In this document: piece by piece, positions 23,087 through 31,267 of the stretch
How the letters are laid out: each line of letters opens with the position of its first letter
How positions within the stretch are numbered: position 1 is the stretch's first letter
Source: DASQQQ01 sp036390995
Lineage (GTDB): Bacteria; Actinomycetota; UBA4738; HRBIN12
DNA: 37,154 nt
Direction of reading: 5' to 3'
Assembly (NCBI GenBank): GCA_036390995.1
Contig: DASWAT010000127.1
Span: forward strand, 1 to 37,154
Notes under the pieces: model-generated
Told to the model about the DNA's origin: nothing
Database searches by the model: none
Seen by the model: only the letters and a program-made list of their open reading frames with translations
Translations under genes and position numbers: made by a program

Positions 23087-24018
23087 TCGGATTCCTGATC
23101 GGACTGGCCATCGTCCTGCTCCTGCTGATCGTGATCCTCCCGAACGCCATCCGCATCGTGCGCGAGTACCAGCGCCTCGTGGTGTTCCGCCTCGGGCGCA
23201 GCATCGGGATGAAGGGACCGGGCTTCGTGCTCCTGATCCCGATCGTCGACCGCGCGGTTTGGGTGGACCTGCGCGAGCTCTACCTCGAGATCCCACATCA
23301 GACCGCGATCACGGAGGACAACGCGTCGATCTCCATCGACTTCATCGTCTTCTACAAGGTCGTGGACGCGCAGCAATCGGTCCTCGCGGTAGGGAACTTC
23401 GCCGGGGCGGCCCAGAACATCGCGGCCACCACCCTGCGGTCGGTGGTGGGCGATATGGCCCTCGACGACTGCCTGGCCAAGCGGGAGCAGATGAACGAGA
23501 TCCTGCGGGTGAAGCTCGACGAGGTCACCGAGCGATGGGGCGTGAAGGTCACGAACGTCGAGATCCGCGAGATCATCCCGCCGCCGCAGGTGCAGGAGGC
23601 CATGACCCGGCAGATGTCGGCCGAGCGGACACGACGGGCCGTGGTGACGGAGGCCGAGGGCACGAAGCAGGCGGCCATCACGGTGGCCGAAGGCAGCAAG
23701 CAGGCCGCCATCCTGAGCGCGGAGGGCGACCGCCAGGCCGCGATCCTGCGGGCCGAGGGCTTCTCCCTGGCGTTGTCGAAGATCTTCCAGGTCGCGCGTG
23801 GACTCGATGCGAACACGATGAGCCTGCAGTACCTGGACGCCCTGAAACAGATCGGCGCCTCGGCTTCCACGAAGTTCGTGATCCCGATGGAGTTCTCCAC
23901 CCTGCTGTCGAGCATGACCGGGCTGACCGGCAGGGCGTTCGGGAACGGCGGTGGCGGCGCGGACGAAGCCGGATCCGGCTCGCAGGAGCCTCCACCCGCC
24001 AGGCGAGGGCACGCCTAG
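23083..24018 (+). CDS. SPFH/stomatin-like (slipin) membrane scaffold protein
   Basis: 311 residues: one N-terminal membrane segment (MIGFLIGLAIVLLLLIVILP), the band-7 domain (RIVREYQRLVVFRLGRSIGMKGPGF...LLIPIVDRAVWVDLR...), then an Ala/Glu/Gln-rich coiled coil near residues 185-240 (TEAEGTKQAAITVAEGSKQAA). A STKFVIPMEFSTLL block follows and the tail is low-complexity. It belongs to the prokaryotic stomatin group that forms oligomers in membrane microdomains and is the partner and substrate of NfeD. Start GTG 23083 overlaps the nfeD stop. A three-fold AEG repeat, (K/R)QAAI(L/T)xAEG, is characteristic. Confidence 0.94.
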   Translation: MIGFLIGLAIVLLLLIVILPNAIRIVREYQRLVVFRLGRSIGMKGPGFVLLIPIVDRAVWVDLRELYLEIPHQTAITEDNASISIDFIVFYKVVDAQQSVLAVGNFAGAAQNIAATTLRSVVGDMALDDCLAKREQMNEILRVKLDEVTERWGVKVTNVEIREIIPPPQVQEAMTRQMSAERTRRAVVTEAEGTKQAAITVAEGSKQAAILSAEGDRQAAILRAEGFSLALSKIFQVARGLDANTMSLQYLDALKQIGASASTKFVIPMEFSTLLSSMTGLTGRAFGNGGGGADEAGSGSQEPPPARRGHA

Positions 24019-24122
24019 CAGCTCCGCGAACGCCCGACCGCCTCGTGCCGACCGTCCCGGCATCGGCCGGCGCCCGGTTCGAGCCGGCGCGTCCCGGAAC
24101 CGGACGTCCTCCGGCGGTGTAG

Positions 24123-24728
24123 GTGCGGGTGGCAGACGAGGTGGAGGGCCGTCCACTGGAGGAAGCCGAGCTCGTCGATCGAGCCAGGCACGGCGACGTC
24201 GAGGCGTACGGGGAGCTGGTGGACCGGTACCGGCCGGTGGCCTTCCGGGCCGCCTACCTGGTCGCCGGCAACGCCGCGGACGCAGAGGACGCCGCGCAGG
24301 AAGCGTTCGTGAAGGCGTACTACGCGCTCGGCCGATTCCGCGCGGAGGCGGCGTTCCGCCCATGGCTGCTGCGGATCGTCACGAACGAGGCGAGGAACCG
24401 GCGGAGGTCGGCCGGGCGGCGCGAGCGCCTGGCGCTCCGCCTGTCCGCGGACCGCCGCCCTGGGGATGCGGCCCCATCCCCCGAGGCGGCGGTGATGGAC
24501 CGAGCGATGAAGGAGGCGATCCTTGTCGCGGTGTCGGAGCTCAGGGAGATCGACCGGATCGTGATCGCGTACCGGTACTTCCTCGACCTGTCGGAAGCCG
24601 AGACGGCCGACGTCCTCGGGGTACGGCGGGGCACCGTGAAGTCGCGGCTGAACCGCGCGCTCGCCCGGCTCCGCGAGCGCCTGCCCGAAGGTGCGCGACC
24701 GTCGGGGATGGAGGCCGTCGATGGCTGA
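24123..24728 (+). CDS. second ECF-type sigma factor
   Basis: 201 residues with region 2 (VEAYGELVDRYRPVAFRAAYLVAGNAADAEDAAQEAFVKAYYALGRF...FRPWLLRIVTNEARNRRR) and region 4 (ELREIDRIVIAYRYFLDLSEAETADVLGVRRGTVKSRLNRALARLRERL). Starting at GTG 24123, it lies about 100 bp after the SPFH gene and overlaps the next gene by 8 bp. Its partner downstream is a single-pass membrane protein without the zinc motif, so it forms a different kind of ECF pair from the one at 21027. Group and target promoters are unknown. Confidence 0.92.
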   Translation: MRVADEVEGRPLEEAELVDRARHGDVEAYGELVDRYRPVAFRAAYLVAGNAADAEDAAQEAFVKAYYALGRFRAEAAFRPWLLRIVTNEARNRRRSAGRRERLALRLSADRRPGDAAPSPEAAVMDRAMKEAILVAVSELREIDRIVIAYRYFLDLSEAETADVLGVRRGTVKSRLNRALARLRERLPEGARPSGMEAVDG

Positions 24729-25488
24729 GCGGGTCACGATCGCCGAGCTGGAGCGTGCGCTCGCGGCGACGGGGTCGCGCATCGAGGTTCCGGAGCCGCC
24801 GCCCATGGGACCGGCCGTGAGGGCGCGGATCCGAGCCGGGCAGATCGAGCGCGGAACGGCTCGGCCGCCGTTCCCGGGGCTCGCGGCCTGGCCCCGGCGC
24901 CGGGTCGCTCTGTTGGTCGTTGGAGCGTTGCTGATCCTTGCCGCGGCGATCGGGGCGGCACGACTCCTCGTCGTGGGCGCCGTCCAGGTCCGGGTGGTCC
25001 CCTCGGTCGCTCCACCGGCCGGATCCGGGCCCTCGCTCGGACCCTCCGTGACCGTGGCCCGAGCCCAGGGCCTGGCCGGGTTCGCCATCAGGATCCCGGG
25101 CGACCTGGGACCACCGGACGAGATCCACGTGATCGACACGTCGTTCGCCCGGCGGGTCGTGGTGCTGGCGTGGCGACCGGGCGCCGGCCTGCCCGTCATC
25201 GGCGGCACGCCGTGGGGCTCGCTCCTGATGGAGCTGCCCTCGGACCGGGGACCGCTGGCGTACAAGGACCTCGCCGGGCAGAACCGCCTCGATCCCGTGC
25301 AGGTCGACGGGGCCCACGGATCCTGGATCGAGGGCCCTCATGACCTGGTGCTCACCACCGACTCGGGCGATCTGCGACTGTACGTCCGGGGGAACGTGCT
25401 GCTGTGGGACGCAGACGGGGTCACCTACCGGCTGGAGACGGCGCTCGACCGCGGACGGGCGGTCGGGCTGGCCGGATCGCTCGGGTAG
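24721..25488 (+). CDS. single-pass membrane protein, probable non-zinc anti-sigma factor
   Basis: 255 residues: a cytoplasmic N-terminus of about 60 residues (ERVTIAELERALAATGSRIEVPEPP), one membrane helix at about 62-86 (VALLVVGALLILAAAIGAARLLVVG) and an outer domain ending VTYRLETALDRGRAVGLAGSLG. The position (8-bp overlap with an ECF sigma gene) and the topology mark it as the cognate anti-sigma factor. No H-x3-C-x2-C is present. The outer domain (GFAIRIPGDLG...DLVLTTDSGDLRLYVRGNVLLWDADGVTYRLE) resembles small beta-rich sensor domains but I cannot name it. Anti-sigma function is inferred. Confidence 0.7.
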   Translation: MAERVTIAELERALAATGSRIEVPEPPPMGPAVRARIRAGQIERGTARPPFPGLAAWPRRRVALLVVGALLILAAAIGAARLLVVGAVQVRVVPSVAPPAGSGPSLGPSVTVARAQGLAGFAIRIPGDLGPPDEIHVIDTSFARRVVVLAWRPGAGLPVIGGTPWGSLLMELPSDRGPLAYKDLAGQNRLDPVQVDGAHGSWIEGPHDLVLTTDSGDLRLYVRGNVLLWDADGVTYRLETALDRGRAVGLAGSLG

Positions 25489-25498
25489 CCGTCGGAGC

Positions 25499-26641
25499 TC
25501 AGCCGGCGTTCGGGTTCACGCCGGCCTGCTGGAGCAGCAGGAAGTCGTGCGGCGCGGACGACGCGTCTCGGGCGGCCGCCACGGACACCGTTCCCGAGAC
25601 CACCAGGTTCAGCAGGGTCTGGTCGAACGTGGTCATGCCGTAGTACCCACCCTCGACGATCACGTCGTGGATCTCCGCGGTCTTGTCGGGGTCGGCGATC
25701 CGCTCGGCGACTCTCCCGGTGTTCACGAGGACCTCGAGACCGGGAACCCGCCCTCCGTCCACCGTCGGGACCAGCCGCTGGCAGATGATCCCCTTCAGCG
25801 AGCCCGCCAGCGTGAAGCGGATCTGTTGCTGCTGGTGCGGCGGGAAGAAGTCGACGACCCGGTTCACGGTCTCGGTTGTGTCCACGGTGTGCAGGGTGGA
25901 CAGGACCAGGTGGCCGGTCTCCGCGGCCTGCAGGGCGGCTCGGACCGTCTCGGTGTCCCGCATCTCGCCGATGAGGATCACGTCGGGGTCCTGCCGCAGC
26001 GCCGCGCGGAGCGCCGAGAGGAAGCTCTCGGTGTCGTTGCCGACCTCGCGCTGGTTGATCGAGGCCTGGTCGTCCTTGAACAGCACTTCGATCGGGTCCT
26101 CGATCGTCACGACGTGGACCTGCTTCGTATGGTTCAGGTGCTCGATCATCGCGGACAGCGTGGTGGTCTTGCCCGAGCCCGTGGGGCCGGTCACGAGGAC
26201 GAGCCCTCGGGGCTCATCGGCGAGGGTCCGGACGACGTCGGGCAGACCGAGCTCGGCGAACGTCGGACCGCCGAAGCGCAGCCGCCGCAGCACCATGCTC
26301 GTGGCCCCCCGCTGACGGAAGACGTTCACGCGGAACCGTCCGACGTGCGGGATGGAGTAGGCGAAGTCCACCTCGCCCGAGGTCTCGAACCGTTCCCGGC
26401 GATCGGGCGGGACGATGACGTCGGCGATCGTCGTGGTCTCGTCCGGCGCGAGCGGTGCCCGCTCGAGCGGTACCAGGCGGCCCGAGGCCTTCCGAACCTT
26501 CGGTGGTGCCCCCACCTTCACGTGGAGATCCGAGTCCTCCCGTTCGACCACCTCGGCCAGCCAGCCGTGGAACTCGCCGACGATGCCGTCGGCCGGATGC
26601 TCGTCCGCGAGCATCCCCTCGGCCTCTTCCGCGGTGAGCAA
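25499..26641 (-). CDS. pilT: PilT-like type IV pilus retraction ATPase
   Basis: The 380-residue secretion ATPase has an N-terminal PAS-like domain (SDLHVKVGAPPKVRKASGRLVPL) and Walker A VTGPTGSGKTTT (152-161). Its Asp box is VVTIEDPIEVLF, Walker B is DPDVILIGEMRD and the His box is HLVLSTLHTVDTTETVNRVVDFFP. The end AGVNPNAG and EGGYYGMTTFDQTL match PilT. Start TTG 26641 is preceded by AGGAGGGGG. It stands alone, with no pilin, PilB or PilC in the window; actinobacteria often hold pil genes in separate clusters. It could act in motility, adhesion or DNA uptake. Confidence 0.9.
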   Translation of the reverse strand: MLTAEEAEGMLADEHPADGIVGEFHGWLAEVVEREDSDLHVKVGAPPKVRKASGRLVPLERAPLAPDETTTIADVIVPPDRRERFETSGEVDFAYSIPHVGRFRVNVFRQRGATSMVLRRLRFGGPTFAELGLPDVVRTLADEPRGLVLVTGPTGSGKTTTLSAMIEHLNHTKQVHVVTIEDPIEVLFKDDQASINQREVGNDTESFLSALRAALRQDPDVILIGEMRDTETVRAALQAAETGHLVLSTLHTVDTTETVNRVVDFFPPHQQQQIRFTLAGSLKGIICQRLVPTVDGGRVPGLEVLVNTGRVAERIADPDKTAEIHDVIVEGGYYGMTTFDQTLLNLVVSGTVSVAAARDASSAPHDFLLLQQAGVNPNAG

Positions 26642-26731
26642 CGGGGAACCCCCTCCTGGTCGTGAGCGTTTTCCGAAGCGATCCGCCTGATGCGAAGCGC
26701 CCTGTCCTGGTATCGGAGCGGATGGGACCGA

Positions 26732-26762
26732 GCCTGAGGCGGTTCCGGCCTGAGCCGGTTCC
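26732..26762. repeat. tandem 16-bp repeat after the SufR-like gene
   Basis: GCCTGAGGCGGTTCC (26732-26746) and GCCTGAGCCGGTTCC (26748-26762) are two copies, one mismatch apart, with period 16. They lie at the 3' end of the SufR-like gene and upstream of pilT. They could be an operator pair, part of the pilT promoter region or an accidental duplication. Confidence 0.55.
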
Positions 26763-27448
26763 TAGCCCTCGGGCTCGCGGACCACCAATCGGCAGGTCGA
26801 GCGCTCGGCCAAAGGCGAGAACTCCACCAGGCGAAGCGCTGGCTTCAGGCCGCCCAGCATGCCCTCCAGCAGTCCCAGGTGGACGGCGCAGACGACGTCG
26901 CGATGGTCGTCGAGGAGGTCTCGTGCCGGGCAGTTCCGCAGGGCGATCTCGATGCCCTGGCGGCCGCGGCGATGGAACCGGGGGTCGAACCCGGCCTCGG
27001 CCATGGCCTCCTGCAGCACGGCGAGGTTGCGGCCCGCCGGCAGGCGCGTGCCCGGCTTGGGGCCGCCTTGGGCCACCAGGTACTGGCCCCACTCCCGAGC
27101 CATGATCTGGGCGCGTTCCACCGATCGCCTCCCCCGGACCAGCCCTGCGAGGACCTCGGCCAGGAGCCGGTACTCGCGGCCCTCGGGCACCTCACGCTGG
27201 ACGGCTGCGTAGAGCGTCTGGGGCCGACCGACCGTGGAGCCTCGACGGGACTCCCGAGTGACCAAGCCCGCCTCCTCGAGCCGCCGCAGGTGCGGACGCA
27301 GGGTGTTCGGGTGGAGCGACAGACGGGTGGACAGCTCGCGCACCGACACGGCGCGGCCCGAGAGCCCGAGGTATCGGTAGAGCCGGAACCGCGTGTCGTC
27401 GGCGAGGGCCTTGTGGACCTCGAGCGGGCTCTGGTCAACGGCCGGCAT
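26762..27448 (-). CDS. SufR-like winged-helix regulator (COG2345 family)
   Basis: 228 residues. The N-terminal ArsR-type winged HTH reads VHKALADDTRFRLYRYL...RELSTRLSLHPNTLRPHLRRLEEAGLVTRE. The C-terminal half carries three cysteines at about 173 (NCPARDLL), 187 (VVCAVHLGLLEGML) and 219 (STCRLVV), the arrangement seen in Fe-S-binding SufR regulators. It is divergent from an Mrp/ApbC Fe-S carrier gene, reinforcing a role in iron-sulfur homeostasis. ATG 27448 follows GGGAGGTG. I cannot verify that a cluster is bound; the HTH family is certain. Confidence 0.82.
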   Translation of the reverse strand: MPAVDQSPLEVHKALADDTRFRLYRYLGLSGRAVSVRELSTRLSLHPNTLRPHLRRLEEAGLVTRESRRGSTVGRPQTLYAAVQREVPEGREYRLLAEVLAGLVRGRRSVERAQIMAREWGQYLVAQGGPKPGTRLPAGRNLAVLQEAMAEAGFDPRFHRRGRQGIEIALRNCPARDLLDDHRDVVCAVHLGLLEGMLGGLKPALRLVEFSPLAERSTCRLVVREPEG

Positions 27449-27532
27449 CGACGCACCTCCCCGCGAGCCGTACCATAGGTATTTGAACGGTCCGCACGGT
27501 CGGAATCAGCATAATCCCCAAGGAGCGCCCGA

Positions 27533-28669
27533 GTGATCACCCAAGAGCAGGTCAGAGAGGCACTGCGGAACGTGCTGGATCCCGAGATCGGTCGCCCCAT
27601 CGAGGACCTCGGCATGCTCCGGGACATCCAGATCGAGGACGACGTGGTCCGCGTGGACGTCCTGCTCACGATCGCCGGCTGCCCACTCCAGGACCGGATC
27701 ACCGGCGACGTGACGGATGCGTTGACGCCGCTCGGGGTAGGCCACGTCGACGTCCGGATGACGCCGATGAGCGAGGAGCAGCGCGCCACTCTCGTGGCGA
27801 AGCTCCGCGGCGGTGTGCCTCCCGAGCAGCGCACCTTCTTCACGGGCGGGGAGACCGTGGTGATCGCCGTCGCGTCGGGCAAGGGGGGGGTCGGCAAGTC
27901 GAGCGTGACCGTGAACCTCGCAGCGGCGATGGCCGCCGACGGCCACCGTGTCGGGGTGTTGGACGCCGACGTCTGGGGCTTCTCGGTGCCGCGCATGCTG
28001 GGCGTCACCGGCAAGCCGGTCGGGTTCAACGACATGATCCTGCCCCTCGAGTCCCACGGGGTGAAGGTCATCTCGATGGGCTTCTTCGTCCCCGAGGAGA
28101 CCCCGGTCATCTGGCGGGGACCGATGCTGCACAAGGCGATCGAGCAATTCCTCGGTGATGTGTATTGGGGCGACCTCGACTTCCTGCTCTGCGACCTGCC
28201 TCCGGGTACCGGCGACGTGTCGATCTCGCTGGCCTCGTTCCTGCCGGGCGCCTCGATGCTCGTCGTGACCACGCCGCAGGAAGCAGCTCGCAAGGTGGCC
28301 GAGCGCGCGGGGAAGATGGCCGAGCGCACGAACCTGCGCCCGATCGGCGTGATCGAGAACATGTCGTGGTTCGTCTGCCCCCACTGCGGCGAGCACACGG
28401 CGATCTTCGGCGAGGGCGGCGGGCAGGAGGCCGCCGACACCCTCGGCGTCCCCTTGCTCGGCCAGGTCCCGCTGATGCCGGCGCTCCGCGAGGGCGGCGA
28501 CGCGGGGATGCCCATCGTGATCTCCGATCCCGACTCCCCCGCGGGGGAGGCGCTGCGCGAGGCCGCGCGCCGCGTGGCGCAGATCACGAAGACGAGGGTG
28601 GGCAAGCCGCTCCCGCTGATGGCCCAGCCCGGCGCCGCGGCGGCCGGCCACGCCGGCCACCAGCACTGA
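27533..28669 (+). CDS. Mrp/ApbC-family ATP-binding iron-sulfur carrier
   Basis: The 378-residue product has an N-terminal MIP18/DUF59 domain at about 1-80 (VLDPEIGRPIEDLGMLRDI) with a CP motif (AGCPLQ). The P-loop ATPase has the deviant Walker A SGKGGVGKSS (115-124) and LDADVWGFSVPRML. VCPHC (281-285) is the CxxC that bridges a [4Fe-4S] cluster in the dimer. The tail ends GHAGHQH. It loads Fe-S clusters onto apoproteins; here GlpA, GlpC and the SufR-like regulator are candidate users. GTG 27533 has AAGGAG (27520-27525) at good distance. CATAAT at 27510-27515 is a possible -10 without a well-spaced -35. Confidence 0.95.
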   Translation: MITQEQVREALRNVLDPEIGRPIEDLGMLRDIQIEDDVVRVDVLLTIAGCPLQDRITGDVTDALTPLGVGHVDVRMTPMSEEQRATLVAKLRGGVPPEQRTFFTGGETVVIAVASGKGGVGKSSVTVNLAAAMAADGHRVGVLDADVWGFSVPRMLGVTGKPVGFNDMILPLESHGVKVISMGFFVPEETPVIWRGPMLHKAIEQFLGDVYWGDLDFLLCDLPPGTGDVSISLASFLPGASMLVVTTPQEAARKVAERAGKMAERTNLRPIGVIENMSWFVCPHCGEHTAIFGEGGGQEAADTLGVPLLGQVPLMPALREGGDAGMPIVISDPDSPAGEALREAARRVAQITKTRVGKPLPLMAQPGAAAAGHAGHQH

Positions 28670-28700
28670 CCTGCCGGGACTGCGCAAGAGAGCCGACGAC

Positions 28701-29291
28701 TCACCCTTCGCGGCGCGAGACCACCCGGGACGCGAGGGCACTCACACCGACGAGCAGGGCCACGATCCCGAGGCTCGCCCATACCGCCGAGGCCTGGGTC
28801 GGGGCGGTGACGGTCGAGGAAGGGGCAAGGAGGGGGACGCGCTCCGGGAAGCCCCACCGCGGAAGCAGCTTCCACAGCGCGACCGAGTGCCACCAGCCTG
28901 CCTGCACCCTGCCGCCGACCGGGTTGTCGAAGGACGGCTGCCCGGGCGCGGTGTAGGCCCACGCGGCGTCCCCTCGAGCGTACGGGTACAGGTCCTGGTG
29001 CAGGATCCGCACAGGCTCGCCGGAGTAGGCCACGTAGTAGGTCACCTCGTATGGCGAGCCGCGCCGATCCGGGGACGGAGGCTCGGCGAGCGGGACGTTG
29101 TACCCACGGAAGGTCGTGAGATAGAGCATCCGCCAGACCGTGCGGCCGCCCAGGATGATCGGCGCCTCCAGGCGAGGACCGGTGATCGCCGCCGTTGCCG
29201 TGGGCGCCGCGTAGCCCTCCTTGGCCCAGGCCGTCGAGGACGTCAAGCCGGTCACGCCCACCAGCACCAACACCACCGCGATCCGCCGCAT
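28701..29291 (-). CDS. exported/membrane-anchored protein of unknown function
   Basis: 196 residues with a clear N-terminal signal (MRRIAVVLVLVGVTGLTSSTAWA). The extracytoplasmic region is rich in aromatic residues (LYLTTFRGYNV, YEVTYYVAYSGEPVRILHQDLYPY, GGRVQAGWWHSVALWKLL). A C-terminal membrane helix (SAVWASLGIVALLVGVSALAS) is followed by an RRE-type basic tail. I do not recognise the domain. ATG 29291 gives the best signal peptide; ATG 29312 is an alternative start. It converges with mrp and lies just downstream of lgt, but no lipobox is visible, so it is unlikely to be an Lgt substrate. Confidence 0.75.
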   Translation of the reverse strand: MRRIAVVLVLVGVTGLTSSTAWAKEGYAAPTATAAITGPRLEAPIILGGRTVWRMLYLTTFRGYNVPLAEPPSPDRRGSPYEVTYYVAYSGEPVRILHQDLYPYARGDAAWAYTAPGQPSFDNPVGGRVQAGWWHSVALWKLLPRWGFPERVPLLAPSSTVTAPTQASAVWASLGIVALLVGVSALASRVVSRREG

Positions 29292-29350
29292 GACGCCTCC
29301 TCGCGACCGCATCCGCCCATCCGTACACCGGTTGGGCGCCGGAGGTTCCC

Positions 29351-30325
29351 TCAGGACCGTGAAGTCGGAGGCCCGTCGCCGGGTTCGGGGGCAACGGCTG
29401 GCTCGGGCACGACCTCTGGGTCCGCCGCCGGACCCGTCCGATCGGGGTGGGGGGCGAACGTCCAGACGATCAACGTCACCACGCAGAACACCGAGACCGT
29501 GAGGCCGGTCCACTGGCTGCCGGTCATGCCGAAGAACCGCTTATCGACGCGGAGGAAGTCCTCGACCACGCGCATCGCGCCGTACCAGGCGCCGAAGGTG
29601 AGCGTGAGCACGCCGAGCCGCCGCGGCTTCCGGCTCAGCGCATAGAGGACGAGGAACAGCACCGTCGCGCCGATCATGTCGTAGAGAGCCGTCTGGTGGA
29701 CCCCGGCACCGCTCGCGAGCAGCGTGCCGTTCGCGGAGAACAGTTTCGCCCCCGCTCGGGAGAGCTCGATGGACTGTCCGCCCTGCAACGCCTCGCGGCA
29801 CACGCCCGCCACGCAGCTGTACCCGGCGGGGATCCCGCCCTCGTACCGGAACGCCAGCGCCCAGCTCGCCGGCTTGCCGAAGTGGTCGCCGATGATGAGG
29901 TCGCCGATGCGGCCGAACGCGATCCCGAACGCCAGGCCGATCGCGGCGCCGTCCATCACCTGGAAGAAGCGGTACCCGTACCGGCGAAGGAGCGGCACGT
30001 TCAGGAGCACGGCGCCGGCGATCCCACCGAGCAGGCTGATCCCGCCCCGCCACACGGCGAACGCGTCCCAGAAGCTGCTCAGCTCACGCCAGTGGGCGAT
30101 CACCCAGAACAGCCGGGCCCCGATGATGGCCCCGACCAGCGCCCAGAAGACCATCGAGTTGATGTGGTCGAGCAAGAGCCCCCGCTTCTGCCCCTCGCGA
30201 GTGAGGATCCACGCGCCGAACAGGAACCCCACCGCGATGCCCACGCCATGGGGTGAGATGGCGAACTCGCCGAAGACGTGGACGCGGTCGAGGACCGGCC
30301 ATCCGATGGTGGCGAGCGAACCCAC
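29351..30325 (-). CDS. lgt: prolipoprotein diacylglyceryl transferase
   Basis: The 324-residue multi-pass enzyme transfers diacylglycerol from phosphatidylglycerol to the lipobox cysteine of exported proteins. GRIGDLIIGDHFG is the family signature (arginine at 139; the usual Asn is Asp), and WYGAMRVVEDFLR holds the second arginine. GGISLLGG replaces the histidine of the enterobacterial 'FHGG' block. The C-terminal tail is Pro/Glu-rich (DRTGPAADPEVVPEPAVAPEP). Start is GTG 30325, six bases after TAGACT, suggesting a leaderless message. Its substrate phosphatidylglycerol is made by the PgsA pathway encoded at 13868. It lies downstream of the PAP2 gene with a 9-bp gap. Confidence 0.95.
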   Translation of the reverse strand: MGSLATIGWPVLDRVHVFGEFAISPHGVGIAVGFLFGAWILTREGQKRGLLLDHINSMVFWALVGAIIGARLFWVIAHWRELSSFWDAFAVWRGGISLLGGIAGAVLLNVPLLRRYGYRFFQVMDGAAIGLAFGIAFGRIGDLIIGDHFGKPASWALAFRYEGGIPAGYSCVAGVCREALQGGQSIELSRAGAKLFSANGTLLASGAGVHQTALYDMIGATVLFLVLYALSRKPRRLGVLTLTFGAWYGAMRVVEDFLRVDKRFFGMTGSQWTGLTVSVFCVVTLIVWTFAPHPDRTGPAADPEVVPEPAVAPEPGDGPPTSRS

Positions 30326-30331
30326 GGGCCG

Positions 30332-30337
30332 AGTCTA
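30332..30337 (-). promoter_or_regulatory. candidate -10 element for leaderless lgt
   Basis: Minus strand TAGACT is six bases before GTG 30325, overlapping the stop codon of the PAP2 gene. TANNNT and the absence of a Shine-Dalgarno sequence fit a leaderless message. Confidence 0.4.
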
Positions 30338-30919
30338 TCGGGGGTCGGTCGAGAGGGCGTCCGCGATCGCGCGGCCGAGCAGGAGCCCGCCGACCACGTC
30401 CGATGGGTAGTGCACGCCGACGTAGGCCCGCGAGACACCCACGGCGGCGCCGAGCCCGGTGAGGGCGGCTCGGGCGGACACCGTGAGGCCGAGCTCCCGA
30501 CCGGCCACCGTCACGAAGGCCAGGAGGACCGCCGGATGGCTGCTCGGCCACGACGTGGCTCGGGGGGGATCGGCGAGCAGCCGGACACCGCTCGGATCGT
30601 CCTCGTACGGCCGAGGGCGGAGGAAGAGCTTCTTCAACCCTTGCCCGGCAAGCCAGGCCGCCGATGCGGCCGCGAGTCCCCGTGTCGCAGCTCGGTGCCG
30701 GCCCGTCGCCGCGAGCACGCCTGCCGCGCCCACCGAGGCCCAGATCGACCCGAGCTCGGTGACGCCGGAGAAGACGCGATCGGCCCACGGCCCGTAGCCA
30801 CGGTTCACCGCCTGGAAGACGGCCTCGTCCAGGCGCCGCGCGCGGCTCCCGGTGGCCGCGATACCGGCAGCCAGGCAGAGGCTGGTCAGACCGCCGACGC
30901 GCATCGCTCGCTTCAGCAT
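30335..30919 (-). CDS. PAP2-family membrane phosphatase
   Basis: 194 residues with the three phosphatase motifs: K-x6-RP (KKLFLRPRP), PSxH as WPSSHP and SRAYVGVHYPSDV. Several membrane helices surround them (LTSLCLAAGIAA, GAAGVLAATG, AALTGLGAAVGV, VVGGLLLGRAI). It probably dephosphorylates phosphatidic acid, diacylglycerol pyrophosphate or undecaprenyl pyrophosphate at the outer membrane face. ATG 30919 is chosen from its spacing to CATCAT (eight bases upstream). It precedes lgt on the same strand and is divergent from the LapA-domain gene. Substrate unproven. Confidence 0.88.
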   Translation of the reverse strand: MLKRAMRVGGLTSLCLAAGIAATGSRARRLDEAVFQAVNRGYGPWADRVFSGVTELGSIWASVGAAGVLAATGRHRAATRGLAAASAAWLAGQGLKKLFLRPRPYEDDPSGVRLLADPPRATSWPSSHPAVLLAFVTVAGRELGLTVSARAALTGLGAAVGVSRAYVGVHYPSDVVGGLLLGRAIADALSTDPR

Positions 30920-30967
30920 CGCCGCGAATGATGCGACAATCCGGAGGACGCCGTCACGCGCAGGCAG

Positions 30968-31267
30968 ATGAAACGACACGACGACGATGGTCCGAAGGGT
31001 GAACCGCAAGCAGGATCGGCGGGGCCTGCTCGCCGCAGCGTGGCCCCCCGGCAGGTGCTCGGGGCGATCGTCGTCCTCGTGCTGGTGATCTTCGCCGCCG
31101 CGAACTTCAAGAGCGTGGAGGTCAACTTCCTCTTCTTCACCACCCAGGCTCGGGTGGTGACCGTGATCGCGGTCGCCGGGCTCCTCGGCTTCGTCGTCGG
31201 GTATCTCGTGGGCCGTCCCGCCCGCGCGGAGCGCAAGCGCCTCCGGGAGGACCGGGACCGGGACTAA
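30968..31267 (+). CDS. LapA-domain (DUF1049-like) membrane protein
   Basis: 99 residues with two membrane segments: about 29-47 (QVLGAIVVLVLVIFAAANF) and about 62-82 (RVVTVIAVAGLLGFVVGYLVG). The FKSVEVNFLFF link between them is typical of LapA-domain (lipopolysaccharide assembly protein A) proteins, also present in bacteria without LPS. The basic tail (AERKRLREDRDRD) is typical too. The stop TAA overlaps the TAG of the SRPBCC gene on the other strand (31264-31267). GACAAT at 30935-30940 is a possible -10. Function outside Gram-negatives is not established. Confidence 0.85.
   Translation: MKRHDDDGPKGEPQAGSAGPARRSVAPRQVLGAIVVLVLVIFAAANFKSVEVNFLFFTTQARVVTVIAVAGLLGFVVGYLVGRPARAERKRLREDRDRD

Noticed and set aside
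24019..24122. GGAAC-like element and GCCGGCGC direct repeats before the second ECF gene as an autoregulatory promoter
   Set aside because: The GC repeats are ordinary for this composition and the -10 element expected of ECF promoters is not clear.
27483..27515. TTGAAC and CATAAT upstream of mrp as a promoter
   Set aside because: The spacer is 21 bp, too long for a standard sigma-70 promoter; only the CATAAT is noted as a possible -10.
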